Shown here: positions 33,264-46,490 of the stretch, in pieces
How the letters are laid out: each line of letters opens with the position of its first letter
Position numbering within the stretch: position 1 is the first letter of the stretch
Assembly (NCBI GenBank): GCA_018287875.1
Contig: JAGVVL010000002.1
Coordinates: forward strand, 7,998,001-8,062,000
DNA from: Nigrospora sphaerica
Taxonomy: Eukaryota; Ascomycota; Sordariomycetes; Amphisphaeriales; Apiosporaceae
Direction: 5' to 3'
Length of the DNA stretch: 64,000 nt
The notes under the pieces: generated by a model
Seen by the model: the letters and a program-made list of their open reading frames with translations, nothing else
Database searches by the model: none
What the model was told of the DNA's origin: nothing
Position numbers and translations under genes: made by a program

Positions 33264-36200
33264 GGCTGAGTAGAGCCGCGGGGGGCAGGCGAAAGAAACG
33301 GGTAGTCGTCGGATCAGGGATGGGCACAACAATCGTCCGATAGACTTTCTGTATTGGGCCCCGATGAGACAATTGCCGAGTCGATGGACGAGACGGATGA
33401 GTTTGAGCGCCCGTGGTGTCTGTGTGACGCTGTTTGCGTACGTGGGCGCGTGTGTGTGAGTAACCAATGGTCCGGAGACTGAGGTGAAGGGAATAGAAGA
33501 TCCGGTTGAGCCTCTGGACGATGGGGGCAAGAGGGGGAAAAAAAAGCCAGGTCAGGTCAGCCCGTCCCTCGGATTACATTACACGGCAGGGAGAGCGAGA
33601 GGGGGGCGGGAGAGAGCAAGAAGAAAAGTGAGTGAACCAACGGGCCGGATTCAGCAGGGTCATACATAGCTCTCATGGGATAGAGGCCATGGCCGCGCTC
33701 GGGACAAGGCCATACGTCTGTCTGCCCTACAGACAAAGTACCCCCATCACCTCGGCCTTAATCCCCATCTTTTTCTTCTCCGCTCCCCTTGGCCGTCCCA
33801 TGCCATGCCATCCCATCTCTTCCATCCCAGGAAAACCCACCCACCCCCGGCTGGCATTGCCCGCTGTTGGCACAGGCGAGCTGCATGGCGCAGATGGGCG
33901 CAGATGGCGCCATGGGGCATGGGCCCGGTCTTCTTCCTTCCCCCCTCCCTCTTTTCCCTCTCCTTCCTTCTTCAACGGGCAAGGGACAAGGGGGGCGTGA
34001 GGGTTTGTTTTCTGGTGCCCGTCTTGGTGGCCGCCCGAGATCCCATCTCGCGCCCCCGCCTCTCCCCAGCAGCTTACAAGCTGACTCCCTCATCCCAGTC
34101 GAGGCGCGGACGGCCAGTAATAAAGCACGGCCGGTCTGCGGGTCGCCAGGCCTGACCCAATGGGACGGCGGCTTCGCCCTGCAGAGCTGACGACGGCGCT
34201 GTCTCGCTGCTAGTACCGACGGGCGTTCGAGGGATTACAGCACCATGACCACCGTGTAGCTGGAACAGCCCCAGCTCGTCGTGGGAAAGGGAGGGGGGGA
34301 GGAATGGGGTGTGGGTGCTCGAGTGCTGTATGTACTATAGTACATGCTCCGTCCAAGACCGGAGCTTTGCCAAACAATGTACTTACCGCCCCGCCAGGCC
34401 CCTCTGTTCGCTTGTCGATGTGCCTTTTAATAGAAATCGAGTGCAGGGCAGCGCGTTCCTTCGGTCGCGTTGGCAGGGACCAGGGGTGGAGATCCCGAGC
34501 TAGGGCGCTCTGGGCTTTGCGGCTGGCCGTAGTTAGGGCATCTAGGTTTGTGAGGTCCTTTTCGTAGGTAAAACTGGAATTGGGGCGAGGCGGTCTACCG
34601 TAGGCGAACGGCAGCCCGTCGGTCAATGGGGAGAGGCTTCGCAGATTGACGATGGATGGTACGTCGAATGTTTGCGAGTATGTAAAGATGGATACATCTT
34701 CTCCCCGGCCGCCAGCGCGTGCTGTGTGTTCGCTTCCCATGCCCCCGGCCTGCTTGTTCTCCAGGACAGCTTTGGCTCTGTGGGTGGGGGGGATATGGAG
34801 GGTGGAAACGAACAGAGGACCCTGGCGACCTCAGCCTGGCTTGAGCGAGCCCGCCGATCGCCTAACGAGCAACTAACTGCCCCGGCAACAGCAGCCCCAG
34901 CGCCACCCCGCCTGAAGGTTCTTCTTTTGGTGGCATCCCGGGCATGCCATCGCATCGCATCTTCCTCCCCCCCTCCCCATGTGCCGCCCAGAAAGCGGCC
35001 TGCCAATCACGCGCAGAACTTGGACGAATTGGGGTTATCCTGTTGTGACACTGGGGGCCAAGCACAGTTCCATCAAACGGCCAAAAAGAACCTTTGACAG
35101 GCCCTTCAGCAGCGGCGGTGATAGACAGCCTGCCGCCGCCAATCGGGCTGTCACTGACGGGCTGCATAAGTATTGAGGGGGGCACCCCAAAATGGATCCC
35201 GTACGTCGTCGCATCCCGCAGCCGGAGACGACACCACTATCGCTGCGGGCAAACAAACAAGAAGAGGGAAAAATCCCGGCCGAAGCAAGCCCAACCCCCC
35301 CATTCCAGAACTGGAGCAACGAACCGTATCCATCGACCCAGGCCCCTCCCTTCCCACTTCCCAAACGGGCAGCCAGCTTAATCCCTCCCACCAGCCGGCT
35401 TCCGGTCGTCTCACGCCAACAACGAGGAAAGAGACACGAGTTGAAAGAGAGAGGGAGAGAGGAGCAGAGGGAGAGAGGAGGGGGGAGGAAGGACCCCTGC
35501 CGGCTGACCGACAGATGTAAGATTGGCGTTGGCAGCCTCCACCGGCGCTCCATCCGCGGCCGGGCTTTGAGCCTCGTGTCAGCTTTTAGGGTGATAAGAC
35601 TAAGCAGCGGGTAAGTGATCCAGTCTTCGCCCCCCTTCCTCCTCCTCCTCCGCCGCCGCCGCCTCGTAACTTGCTACCGCGTCTTCTTTCTTTTCTGTCT
35701 TCTCATTCTTGTCTCCCCGTACGAGCAAAGATGTACGACACGTGTATTTCCTACCCCGAAGGCGCCTCGCGAGCCTCTGGCTTGCTTGGCCGCGGGCTGA
35801 TGCGGCGGAAGTGAGAAATTAGAGCGTGGCCACCCTCCCCTCCCCCTCCGGATGAGTATGCCGAGCGCCCTCGAGAGCCGATCCTGTCCATCCCGTGCTT
35901 GCATAAAAGAAACGTTGCGGCGCATGGCTAGCTCCCACCCATGACATCTAAAGCCACCAGAAACGATACCGGGGGGTCGTGCTGGGTGAGCCTCGTTTAC
36001 CCTGGTCCTGTGTAATGAGAAGAAGAGAGCGCGAGTTCCCAAACGGAAAGCTACACCGCACTCGCAGAGTCCCAATTCAGCTGAGGTTCTGCAAGAAAAC
36101 GTCACGTCATCCTAGCGTCTCTCGCCCCCCTTCCTCACGGACCGAGACACGTCTTTTGCATGCCTTTTCCCGGCCGATTTATCAGTTCTTTCTGTCACCA

Positions 36201-36709
36201 GCATATATATACGTTAGGATTCCGTTCTGGATCAACGGCCGTCGCGGAAGTTCCCAGTAACAAACGGGTGTGGGGGGCCGTCGCCTTGCCATCGCATCTC
36301 TAGCCAGCCGCGTTGGGCGGAGTATCATCCCCCCCCCCCCATATTCACACCCCATCGCCTAGCCGATTCCTGCCGCCGAGCGGCAGCCGCCGGGCCAAGA
36401 CCTCTCGTAAAAGGGCGCCATAGACCGGCCGTCCACCAATTCGCTGGGCCTCGGCAAGTCACGAGACACAGGCCGGGAAACCGCCACAATCTTACCAGGA
36501 GTCATGTCCCCGTTTATTGATACGTTGGTCTGTCGAGCTGTATCTCACCATTGCCAGCTGGCCAGCTAGCCGTAGGCCGCGTACCGAACCTTGTTTACCG
36601 TCTTGCGCCGGCCCAGAGCCGAATCCATGTATGCATAGCCAAACCTTGGGGCCTTCCTAAGCCCGTTGGCATATGTTCTTCCCAAACAAACCATACCCGG
36701 TTTTCTTTG
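33264..36709. other. Gene-free region between the Cys-rich protein and Clp1
   Basis: No supported gene lies in 3.4 kb. It includes the upstream region of the minus-strand Cys-rich protein (33264 onward). It also has purine-rich patches (for example 35430-35500, GA-rich) and open frames such as 34210-34740 (-) and 35035-35553 (-) with no recognisable features. The right end is the 3' flank of Clp1. Confidence 0.45.
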
Positions 36710-38370
36710 TTATCCCGTCAAGCCAACAACGGGTTCGGGGTAGCTGCCCCATACGAGCGGCCGGTCGCCCAAGCGCGCGTTAACGGGCGCAGTGAGCCTG
36801 GGACCAGGTCAGCAAATCCGCACACAGGGGAGAAGGCTCGTGACCCAGGCCGGCTCGCCTAGGAACTCACCTGAGCTTGCGCTTCGCCTCGTCTACGCCG
36901 GCGACCCAGACAAAACCCATCACATTGGCGTCCCGGATCGTGTCGGGGGCATCACGACTACCGGCGTAGACGACGGCCAGGATGCACGAGGTCATGGCCA
37001 CCGAGGGTTCCACCTTGACCAAAGCCGACGTGGGTGCCGTCGAAGCCGGATCGTAGAAGTCTTCGTCTTCCTCGTCGCCGTTGCCGTCTTTTTTGGCGTC
37101 GGGGTCTATATGGAGCCACAGAGTCAGCACTAGAAGAATCAAAACGGGTGCATGGCTCGGAAGAACGGACCCTCAACCACTTTCCATATACTGACAGCCT
37201 CGAAGGAGATCTGCTGCGTATGAGGGTTTAAGCTTCGCCGCGCATCGCCAAAGAAATACTCCTTAACCGCTGCTTCCATGACGCCTTGCAGGAAGGTGGG
37301 ATTCCGATCCACTACGCCTCCACACTTGTCGAGTCCCACGATGGAGATATCCTCGCCAAGTGTCGTTTTCTGCCCGGCGAACCTCTTGGCCAAGTTGTCG
37401 CGCATGTGGTCCGAGCCCAGCGTGATGATGATATTGACCGAGTATTCGGACACGATGTGAGCCAAGAGATCGTAACCGCCTTTCTCCGCATCGAGGCTCC
37501 CCGTATCAATTAGCATGCCCGCAGCCCGGACCGCGTGGTCCTCGGCCAGCCTCCCCGTGGCTGCGACCGCCAGACGGCTGAGCTGCGACCGGTACAGTTG
37601 TGGGTTGTCCTCGGGCCTGGCCAGTCCGTAGTAGTACACCAGCGGCAGTTTGACGGGGATGGCGGTAGGACCCGAGTTAGGCGTCCCGCCCCATTCGGTC
37701 GTGATGTCCATGAGCGTCGCGAAGACGGCGGCGCTGAGCGTGCCCGGCAGCGACAGCATGCCCCGTGCGGGGTCCGTGTTGACAACCATGGGTTGGGCGC
37801 CCATGCGCGTGGCCCAGGCCGTCAGCGTCTTCACCAGCGTCGTCTTGCCGCTGCTGGGCGGGCCGGCAACCAGCACCCGGGGCCCCATGGCGCCGGGGTC
37901 GCGGGCGGGCGCGCTCTCGAGGCTCTGGCGCGCGTGCGCGCGCATGCCGTCGAGACTCAGGTGTAGGTTAATGTAGGGGACCATGTTCGTCTCGTTGGCA
38001 GTCGGTCTCGCAACATGGCCATGGTAGGCGCCGGGGTCAGGCGAGCTGACCTCGAGTTCACAGCCGTGCCAGGTGTTGATCTTGGACTTGGTGCGCGTGA
38101 ACACGTAGGGCGTGTTTGGCGCCAGCTCGGTGCCGTCCTTCTCGGCCAGGCCCTTGAGCAGCCGGATCGTGAGCGTCGTCGAGGCCGGCACCTCAAACCG
38201 GTATTCCCAGAACTGCTGAAGCGTGATGGTGGTCGTCGTCGCTTGCAAGGCTGCGGCGGCCGCAACGGCCTGGTCGGCATGTGGGTTAGCGTGACGTGCC
38301 GGGCATAGGGGACACCCGCACGTGTGCGACTTACCGACGGAACGGCTTGACCCAAGCCCGGAATCGACAT
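36710..38370 (-). CDS. CLP1: mRNA cleavage and polyadenylation factor Clp1
   Basis: Four exons read leftwards: 38370-38335, 38269-37171, 37105-36871 and 36797-36710, about 485 residues with all phases closed. The first coding exon is only 12 codons (MSIPGLGQAVPS). The body shows the Clp1 N-terminal beta domain (FWEYRFEVPASTTLTIRLLKG, ELAPNTPYVFTRTK), the Walker A loop GPPSSGKTTL (Lys154), MVVNTDPARGMLSLPG, GMLIDTGSL, and the C-terminal domain ending RLGDRPLVWGS. Clp1 is a subunit of the cleavage factor that processes pre-mRNA 3' ends. Animal orthologues are RNA 5'-kinases, but fungal ones usually bind ATP without kinase activity. The exon 2/3 junction uses the donor GTCCGT, weaker than its neighbours. 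If not spliced there, the frame stops nine codons later (37139). Confidence 0.92.
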
Positions 38371-39711
38371 GGCGATCAACGCATTGCCGCGAAAGCGCTG
38401 TGTGGGAGCCGCGTGTCCTCCGTGGGAGGAAGATGGACTGCTCGGGTGGGTGGCTGGCAAGGCTGCGGCAAATAGGGCTGGACGGTGCTTTTGCCGCCAA
38501 ACCGGACAGAGGCCGCGGTTGTTGCTACCTAACCGGCAAGTCCACCGAGACCTATACGTTTCCCACTGAACCCCGTTCACGCATATAAGAAGTACGAATA
38601 ATTGCTGAGGTGTGAGAGTCTTGTAATTGATCCCGTATGGGGTTTTTCAGTCGTCAACAGCTGAAATCTAATTGCGACGAGTTGAGCTGTTCCAGCCTTG
38701 CAGCTGAGCGGGGCCAGTGCAGGCCCCACGGAAGCTGTGGACAGCCAGTACCTATCATAATGGGAAAGCGCACTATGTAAAGTATTTTAAGAGGTAGGTA
38801 ACTCGATTCTTTGCGTACTTGCCTGGCGTACCTACTTTTTACCCTTCTAGGTAGGTACTTATTCAAGCACCTACTTCGTTAATAGGAAGTACTTATACTC
38901 ATACTTTCGCAATGACGACAGTACTGGCAGCGCCCCGAACGGCCTCCTTGTCCGTCTGCAACGGATGGGACTCGGCAGCATCCCATCTGGCCGATGTAGT
39001 GACTCTGCAAATGGATTGAGGGCCGAGCGCCAGCCGTCGGCTTGGGATGTCAGGAGTGAAACCTCTACGGGATCTTGCGCTGGTCAAATGCAGATTTGGT
39101 CAACGGCGGGCATCGGGGAACCGTGGTCGCCGGGGCTCACGGAGTCTTGGGCGGGATACCGGGTAGGTGGTACTCGCTCAGGATGACAGCATCCGCAATG
39201 GAGCCCCTGATTTGAGAAATAAGTACAGGGCTACCTCTCGTACCAACTTCTTACGTCACTACGTTTCGGGTGGTGGTTTCCAGCAGAAGCTGTGACGCCG
39301 TCCAGTCCGTGCGGTATACCTACTTGCCACGGCTGGCATGACCGTCGTGCCAGCTATATTGAACTGGGCTAGGCACACTCGGCCCCCACTGGGAAACTCA
39401 GCGACACATGTAGCAAGGGGGATTTGAATGCGCAGCCGGTACCAACAAGTCGCTTTCGCAAGTGCCGTGGCCCGTCACGGACCGGGAGAGACGAGTCCGC
39501 TGTCGGATGTTGATTGGCTCAATGCCCTGTGCGCCCCCTTTTATAGATGTCGGCCGGAGCCGCTCCCGTTGTCTATAACGCAGAATGCAAGATGCCAGAG
39601 TCGCTAAGGATATCTTTGTACACTAGCCGTGGGATTCGGCCCGCCTGTCACCATCCGGCCGTCTCGCGCACCCAAACCCAGTATGGGAGCGAGGGGAGTG
39701 GCGCACCTTGC
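38371..39711. other. Intergenic region between Clp1 and inositol polyphosphate multikinase
   Basis: No gene is seen. The stretch 38780-38900 is AT-richer and dense in TAGGTA/GTACCTA words. It holds the Clp1 promoter and the 3' flank of the kinase gene. Confidence 0.45.
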
Positions 39712-41135
39712 TCAGGCGGCCATCTTCTCAAAGATGCCCGCCAGGCCCCTCACGCCCATCAGCAGGTTCTCGTCAGGGCCCTGCCCGGGAACGAACTCGG
39801 CGTGCGCAAAGTCGATCAGGCTCAGGCTGTACAGTGGGTTTTCCACAAACTCCTCCATGTCCGAGTCATACGACATGTCCGACTCGTAGCCGTCGTTCTC
39901 TGTGGATGATATCACGAAGCTGTGGCCCTCCTTGGATGCACCATTGCCCATTCCGATGCCGCTGTCCACCCTGTGGTTAGCGTGGCCGAGCGCGGCGGTT
40001 GCAGAAGCCTTTTCAGTCACTGACGCTGGAGTGCTTTCTTTTCCCCTCTCCTTCTCCCGCTCTCTCTCCAGGTATTTCTCCTTGGCGATGCGCAGCGCGT
40101 CCCCATCTCCCTCAAACACGAAGAGCAAACTCGACGAGTACATGCGCGTCTCGTTGGCTTCCAGCACGGCCTGCACCTTGCGCAGGTCCTCGGCGAAGCG
40201 GCCGGCAATGAACTTTCCTAAACCGTCATCGATGCCCGCAGCGGGGTTAAAGATGAACTGCTTCAGGCGGTCTAGGATGTTGTCGTCGTTGACCGTGTTG
40301 CGGCCCCACCACTTGTCGTAGATGCGATAGCCCTCCTCGTCCAGCTCCGACGGGTCTTCCGAACCCTTGTAAACGCGCATTCCAGCTACGCGAAAGCCGT
40401 ACTTCTTGTGGGTGGTCTCGTTGGCAATCTCGTCGAACCGCCTGCGCTTCTCCTCGGGCGCATCGTCGGCCCATAACCGCAAGCCTAACTTGGCGTCCAT
40501 GATGTTGGGTTTGACATAGTGGCAGCTGGCATTCTGGAGCACGACGGCGCAGTCGGTTTCGATCTTGCGGCTCTTAGCCGAAGGCGCCCATGACCCGCCT
40601 TCCGACCCGCCCTCGACGGGCGTGTCAGGCGTCGCGCCGACGGTAGCGGAGCGTTGAATCGGGGTGGGCTCGGGGAGGACCACGGTCGGGCGGTGCTCCA
40701 AATCAAGGTGCGACTGGATTTCTTCCTTGATGGCCTGGGGGATATCAGCATGCTCGACGATGTCGGGAATAGCGGCGTGGATCATGGCGTCGGTCGTGTT
40801 GTTCGTCAACTCCAGGTTGCCAATGTAGCGCGGCATCCAGTGGGCGAACTCGGGATGGAGTTGGTTGGCAGTCTCGTAGAACGCGATCTCGGCCTTGGTG
40901 CAGGGCTTGATGAAGAGGTCGCCCTCGGCGTCCGTCTTGGTGCCGGCGCTGGTACGCAACCGGTCAGTACGATACACAGAACGGACGCGGCGGCGCGAGG
41001 GGTGACTCACTGGCCAGCGACGGCGAAATTATACTCGATTAACTCATGTTCCTTGGGCAGATCGCGATTCGAGGGGGAGCGGTTCACCGGGAACGTCGCG
41101 GCCGAAGCCAGCGGCTTGTAGGGGTCGACGCTCAT
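39712..41135 (-). CDS. Inositol polyphosphate multikinase (Arg82/IPMK type)
   Basis: Two exons: 41135-41011 and 40948-39712, about 453 residues. The ATG begins MSVDPYKPLASAATF, and the junction restores the conserved AGHAGTKTDAEGDLFIKP start of the kinase fold. The inositol-phosphate kinase signature PxxxDxKxG is PNIMDAKLG (residues 189-197). The ATP/Mg region is YSSSLLFVFEG, then SLIDFAHAEF near the C-terminus, with MGVRGLAGIFEKM at the end. A Ser/Glu/Lys-rich insertion separates the last two blocks, as in yeast Arg82. The enzyme phosphorylates Ins(1,4,5)P3 stepwise to InsP4 and InsP5; in yeast it also supports arginine and phosphate gene regulation. The family's catalytic residues look intact. 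Kcs1-type kinases are larger, so Arg82/IPMK is the better call. Confidence 0.92.
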
Positions 41136-44100
41136 GGCTGCGAATAGCGACAGGGCCAGAAGACAACGTAAAAAGGGTCCGGGTACGTGTTGGTTCTACC
41201 GTATCTGCATAGCATACAAGCGTCACGAGGGAAAAAAAAAAAATAAGGGTGTTCGTCGCGGGCGGGCGCTTGGGCTGTTCCAGAAGATGGTCCAGGTTTT
41301 GTCGGCACGGTCCGCGAACGGGCGTGGACTGTATGATTGGTAGTGGTCGCAATTGCAGGGGCAGCGACGTCAAGGGCGAGGCTGACGGGGGACAACAGGG
41401 AACCGGAGGTCCAGGAGGGGTCCTTTTTGGTTGGAAAAGGAAATCAATCAGGGCAGCTGGGTCGCGGCTCCAGCTCCCAGGTTCAGGTACAGATGCAAGC
41501 GTGCCGGTTGTCAGTTGCCGGGGTCCCGGGAGGTATTTGTAGAAATGAACAGTGAAAGAAGGCGGCGGCGGCGGCGACAAGGTTTGGCGGTTCCCCAAGA
41601 AATAAGGGGAGGGCGAGGAAGGTGGGATAGTATTACTAGCAGCGAAAGGAGGCGCGCACATAAAGGAGGGGATGCGTTGAGCCTATATGAAGGGGAAGAA
41701 AGGGATCGGGATGGATTGGGAGGAAGGGGGCAGGGCCGAGTGCGAGTCGAGTCGAGGGGAGGGCGCAAAGAATGGCGAAACTAACGGGTAGGGAGGGCGT
41801 GTGAGCGTGTGAGCGCGAGGGGCACAGCCGACAAGCAGCGCCGCCAATGGGTTTAGGGCAGGTACCTCGTTGCCTCCCGCCCGCTATAACTGCCCGGGCG
41901 GCTAGGTCAGGGTGACCCTGCGTGGCCGCTCAGCAGGAGGGAGAGGGCACACGCAGTACAGCCATCCGGGCACACAGACACGGAGGAGGAGGCGAAGGCG
42001 AGGGCGAGGGGGCGCATGGGACAGACGGCATGAGATAGGATAGCCACAACAGGGACAGCTCTGACGAGACGGGATAAGGGGGGCGCGGCGCGCGTGCCAT
42101 GACCATGTAACCCCTCCGTCGAGTCCCCCGACCGCTCGGTGCCATGTAACGGACGGCGCGCATCCTGTTTGCCGTACACTTCTGCTCCTCTCCTCCTCCA
42201 CATCGTGACACGCGCCAGCGCCAGCGACAAGCACCGAAGGATCTTCAAAACCCACAACGCGAAGCCACGGGCAGCACGAGTCCGGCCGCCCGTCATTGGC
42301 CCGTCACGCGCAACGCTCCGGCTTGGAAACGGCCAGGTAGGCAGTTGGGCCTGCTGGTTGCCCATCGTCGGCCTCGTGGCCATCCCGCCGAGGCCCAAAC
42401 ATCGCTGCATGCTGGTAGGCATGGTTCGACACGCAACCGGCCGAGGCCGCCAATGACGGGCGCAGCGCCGGACGGAATAGAGGCCCTGGGGTTGTTTCGC
42501 TCCTCTTCGCATCTTGTTTCTTCCCCAGTCCCCTCCCGCCACGACTGCCCCGCGAGGAGCTGGGATAGGTACGGGTCTACACCTCTTCGTCGGCTTACAC
42601 GGCACCGTCGAGGGGGAGACGGGGAATGCAACGCGACCAAAACGGCATTGCGCCGGACCTTCTTCATCATAGCCAGCACGGATCCGGGATCCCACCCGCA
42701 ATCAATCGACACATCAAGCAAGTCATTTGCCGCATCGCGTGGCCCCTCGCCCCTCCCGTACGCCCGTCATGGGTTTTTTTTTTTTCCCTTCCAAGGCACA
42801 GCCACAACTGCGAGCAGCTTTGCGCGGTTGCGTCAGTTTCTGCCTTGCCGAGACGGACCAGTAAAATTGGCGGAGAAGACCCCTGACGCTTGCCGCAGCC
42901 GAGCGCCTGGGCGCTTCCTGGGGGCAGAAAGTCTATCTCTTATTAATGCGTGCCTTGTTCCGCTGTCCAAGCCTCTCCGTATGTGTGGGTTAGATAAGCT
43001 GCTCCCGTCGCTATTTGCTGCTCTGTTCGAGGGGCCTGCTGAGCTGAACGCAGCGGATCTGCTAAGCTGAGGCTCCGTGTCCCAAGCGTCCGAAAGCCTG
43101 CCCCCCCCCGATTACCGCCGCTCGTGCGGACACGGATACAACCTAGGCAAGTCACAGAGAAGGTGAGCGCTAACTCTATCGGCGCGGCCCAGTGGGAGCC
43201 GACTCCGCCCTGTCGATCCAGGTTGTCTGTGTCTTCGCTGCATCTCTCAGTCGTCCGCTTTTTCTTTTCCCCTCTCCTCGTACACTGTCGCCAGTCAGTG
43301 TACTCCGTCCATGCGGGAATACCGGGACATCTAGCAGACACCGAAGCTGGTCACGGCAGCCAACGTGTCCACTCCGGCAATTGCTTCTGAAACATGCCTC
43401 ATCGGGCCCGCCGCATCGCCGGTTTTCGCGTCTGTGAATGGCCCGCAACCGGCACGTGGTACTGATGCTACCGCTGACAACTCACACTCACTTCGCCCGC
43501 TGACGACACCTCCGCCGGCGCCCTTCTCGCCGCATGGCAGCATGATTGATTAGTAACGTGACAGTATGGGGATTTACACAGATCGGGGCCCCCGTCTTAC
43601 CTCCATGCCGAACCTGCCCCGACGAAGTCCTGTTCCGTTTGCCTCGTCCCATGCTTGCCGATTGAGACGGAAGACGGATGAGTAAGGACGAAGACGGAAG
43701 GGAGGGTCGGGGGGACACCAATAGGAATGCTCGGCATGTAGGGCAGGCAACGCTGTCACGAAGCTGACTGCAGCCCAGCTGGACGCATGCATGACTTCAC
43801 TTTCTGCGCGCTGAAGATGTTTGATGCTTGACCACACTCGTGAAACACGGCATTCCGCCCTGGCTTCACCTATCCGAGGAACAAACGGGAGAACACGTAG
43901 CATCTTGATTGAGGCGGTAGGGCTGACGCTGCGTGGCTGTACCCAGCTTATGGCAGGGCAAGCCAGCAAGCAATGAAGGAGTGACGCCTCTATCAATCGA
44001 GAGGTGGAGCTGAATATACGATGCCGGCTTCCATGATGCACCTAGGGCCGAACATGGCTTCCCTCGAGCATTCCAATAGCAAGGCACCTCAATCACCTAC

Positions 44101-44712
44101 TTTCTACTTTCCAAGAGGTAGGTACTTGGGTAATTTACCTCTTGTTAAGGTAAGCGAGTACGTGAAGCAATCAAGGGAATGCACGCAAACGGCAACCCTA
44201 CAAACATATGGATAGTTTCGGTACTTGAGAAGTGAATAACTCGGACGGCAACCCACAAGCAGCACTTGCCTAACTCACCCCTTCCTTCCAGATGCCAGGG
44301 ATTTCGCCGGAAATAACACAATAACATGACATCAACAACGAAACCAGCTCCTCGCATCTTCCGCCTCACTGTTCACCCAGGTAAGACAGCTCCCACCAAT
44401 CACGCGCATCTTACTGCGGCGATTTGGTCTGCTTCTTCCACGTTTCCCACCCCCCTCGACCCCATGCACCGCTACGCGGCCTGTAAAACATATTCACAGG
44501 CATTGCCATGTTTTGCCGTTGGCCATGTAGCAAACCCCTGTTGCACATCTGCCTTCCCTCATTCGCAGCCCTGCATACGCGAGATCTATACACCCTGACA
44601 GCTCCAAAGAGGGGCTTGTAGGGACCACCCCGCCGATCCAGTCCGCGCGCCTTACACGATAGGATTGGAGCTAATGAACGAGGCATACAGGCAGATTACA
44701 GAACAACCAACC
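41136..44712. other. Gene-free region between divergent IPMK and Arb1 genes
   Basis: No supported gene lies in 3.6 kb. The part next to IPMK (41136-41800) is polypurine on the + strand (pyrimidine-rich leader on the minus strand). 44080-44160 is AT-richer and holds TAGGTA words with a hairpin at 44113-44143. Open frames such as 41907-42701 (-) and 42345-43070 (+) overlap each other and have no recognisable features. Confidence 0.45.
44113..44143. repeat. Inverted repeat with TAGGTA words
   Basis: AAGAGGTA at 44113-44120 pairs with TACCTCTT at 44136-44143 around a 15-base spacer. A shorter CCAAG/CTTGG pair overlaps it. It is intergenic, upstream of Arb1. Confidence 0.5.
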
Positions 44713-46490
44713 ATGGAAAGCAACGGTGTCCAGGGGGGTGACACGGTTAGTCCGACCCAAGCCAGTGAGCAGACAAGCATGGCTACATGCCAAGATGTAC
44801 TGCCCGAGGTGGTCAAGTCCAGCAATCCAAAGGCCAAGGAGCCTACGGACGAGGAAAACACCGCTGCCGCCACGTACGACGGCGACAGCCACGAAGAAGT
44901 TGACCAGGCGGAAGACATTACCAAGGGCATGAATGGTTTCGCTATGGACGACAAGCCTTTCAGAAAGAAGAAAAAGAAGAAGAGCAAGTCTTCAAAGAAG
45001 AAACGGACGATCACTGGCTTCGAAGGTACACCGAATTTTGCCAGCCTTCTTCGTGCGATGTCATCTAACTAGATACCAGAGTTCTATTGCGATGCACCCG
45101 TCACCCCCGAGCAAGCTGCCGAGGAGAAGCAGACGTACGCCTCGTAAGTCGGGTCCTCTTTTTACGTCTTGTGGCATTGTACTAATCCAATCCTAGGTAT
45201 CTCCCTTTCGTCGAGTAAGTTCAGAGGCTGAGTGCAAACCGCTTTTGTACAGGCTAACGTTCCAGACGCATGGAGACGTGCATCCAGCGCTACCGCGGCA
45301 AGCGTAGGATGGATAATGACACGGCCCTGCTCTTCGATAAGTACCTCTTCCTGGGTGGTATCGACAGTTCACCGGTGCAGTTTACAGGAGCGGACACCGA
45401 GGCGATGAAGAGTGCCACAAGCGCCGAGATCCGTCAGATGAAGGCCAGGGACTTCATTCCGTATGGTAGGGGCACTTCAAAGTTCTTCAGTTCGTCCGAT
45501 GACAATGGATGGGTCGTCGACTTTGAGGGTGTTGTTAAAGGATTCCTGTCTCGCTGGGTTCCGGAGAAGTACTACCGGGTTGAGCCCGAAGTTGATTACG
45601 CCCAGGCCGCCGGGCTGGTCAACAACTTCCTCTGCTACGTCCTTCACCACGACGTTTGCCCAGAGTACGCGACCCAGATCAAAGCCGCGCAAGCCATCTG
45701 CCAGATCGCCCCAACCGAGCTCCTTGCGACCACAGAAATTTACGGAAACCTTCCCGACGCGTTCAACTCGGCGGCTTGCTTCCTCTTCTGCGAGAGAGGA
45801 GTCCATACCGTTGAAGACTCTGTGAGCGTGGCCGTCGCGGACGCCCCTGCCAAGTTCGAGCCAGCGTGGGACGGCCAGGATCCCGAACACGCTCCTAAGA
45901 AGTTCGATGCGCAACTGGCACTCATCACCTTTCGTTTCAACGCCATGGATGCCACCAAGGACAAGGGTTTGACGGAGGTTCTGAGTAAGACGGACCCCAG
46001 GGATATCCATGTCGTCATCACCAAGACCCAAGCATACCAGGTCATATCGCTGCACCGTCCCACGAAGAAGCGCAAGAAGCATAACGAGGAATGCTTGGCT
46101 AAGGAAGGGCTCGGTAACAAAATCAAGGCGGCCGGTATTGCCAAGATGCGTCGGACCATTATTGACCATGCCTACAGCAACATGTCTCGACCCGACGAGC
46201 TGGAGAGTGAGCTGTCTAAGGCGCCCCATGAGACTTTTATCTTTGATGATGATGTGCTGGCCAATCTCACGGTGGGCATGAAGATGCGCCTCGAGGTTTG
46301 TGAGCTCAACATCGGTGTACGCTTCGTCAAGCAGTGCTTGGAGGTGCGCACGAGCTTCGACACCTTCTTGCCCCAGAGCTTGATGTTTGGCTTCAGAGAG
46401 CCAGTGGCGAACGAGAGAGAAGCCCCCTCAGCCAGCAAACCCGAGTGGGATCATGCTGTCGACGAGAATGAAATTTTGGTGGAGGACTGA
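44713..46490 (+). CDS. Argonaute-binding protein Arb1 (siRNA chaperone complex subunit)
   Basis: Four exons: 44713-45025, 45080-45143, 45197-45214 and 45266-46490, about 539 residues. I chose the ATG at 44713 because its context (AACCATGG) is much better than that of the in-frame ATG at 44674. The N-terminus is acidic and disordered, then a Lys run (RKKKKKKSKSSKKKR, about residue 84-98) that may be a nuclear signal. The conserved Arb1 domain follows: TGFEEFYCDAPVTPEQ across junction 1, RMETCIQRYRGKRRMD, KYLFLGGIDSSPVQFTG, WVVDFEGVVKGFLSRWVP, and VCELNIGVRFVKQCLEVRTS near the end. In fission yeast Arb1 and Arb2 hold Ago1 with duplex siRNA (the ARC complex) and are needed for heterochromatin. 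The presence of Arb1 implies an RNAi-type pathway in this organism. Exon 3 is an 18-base microexon. Confidence 0.88.
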
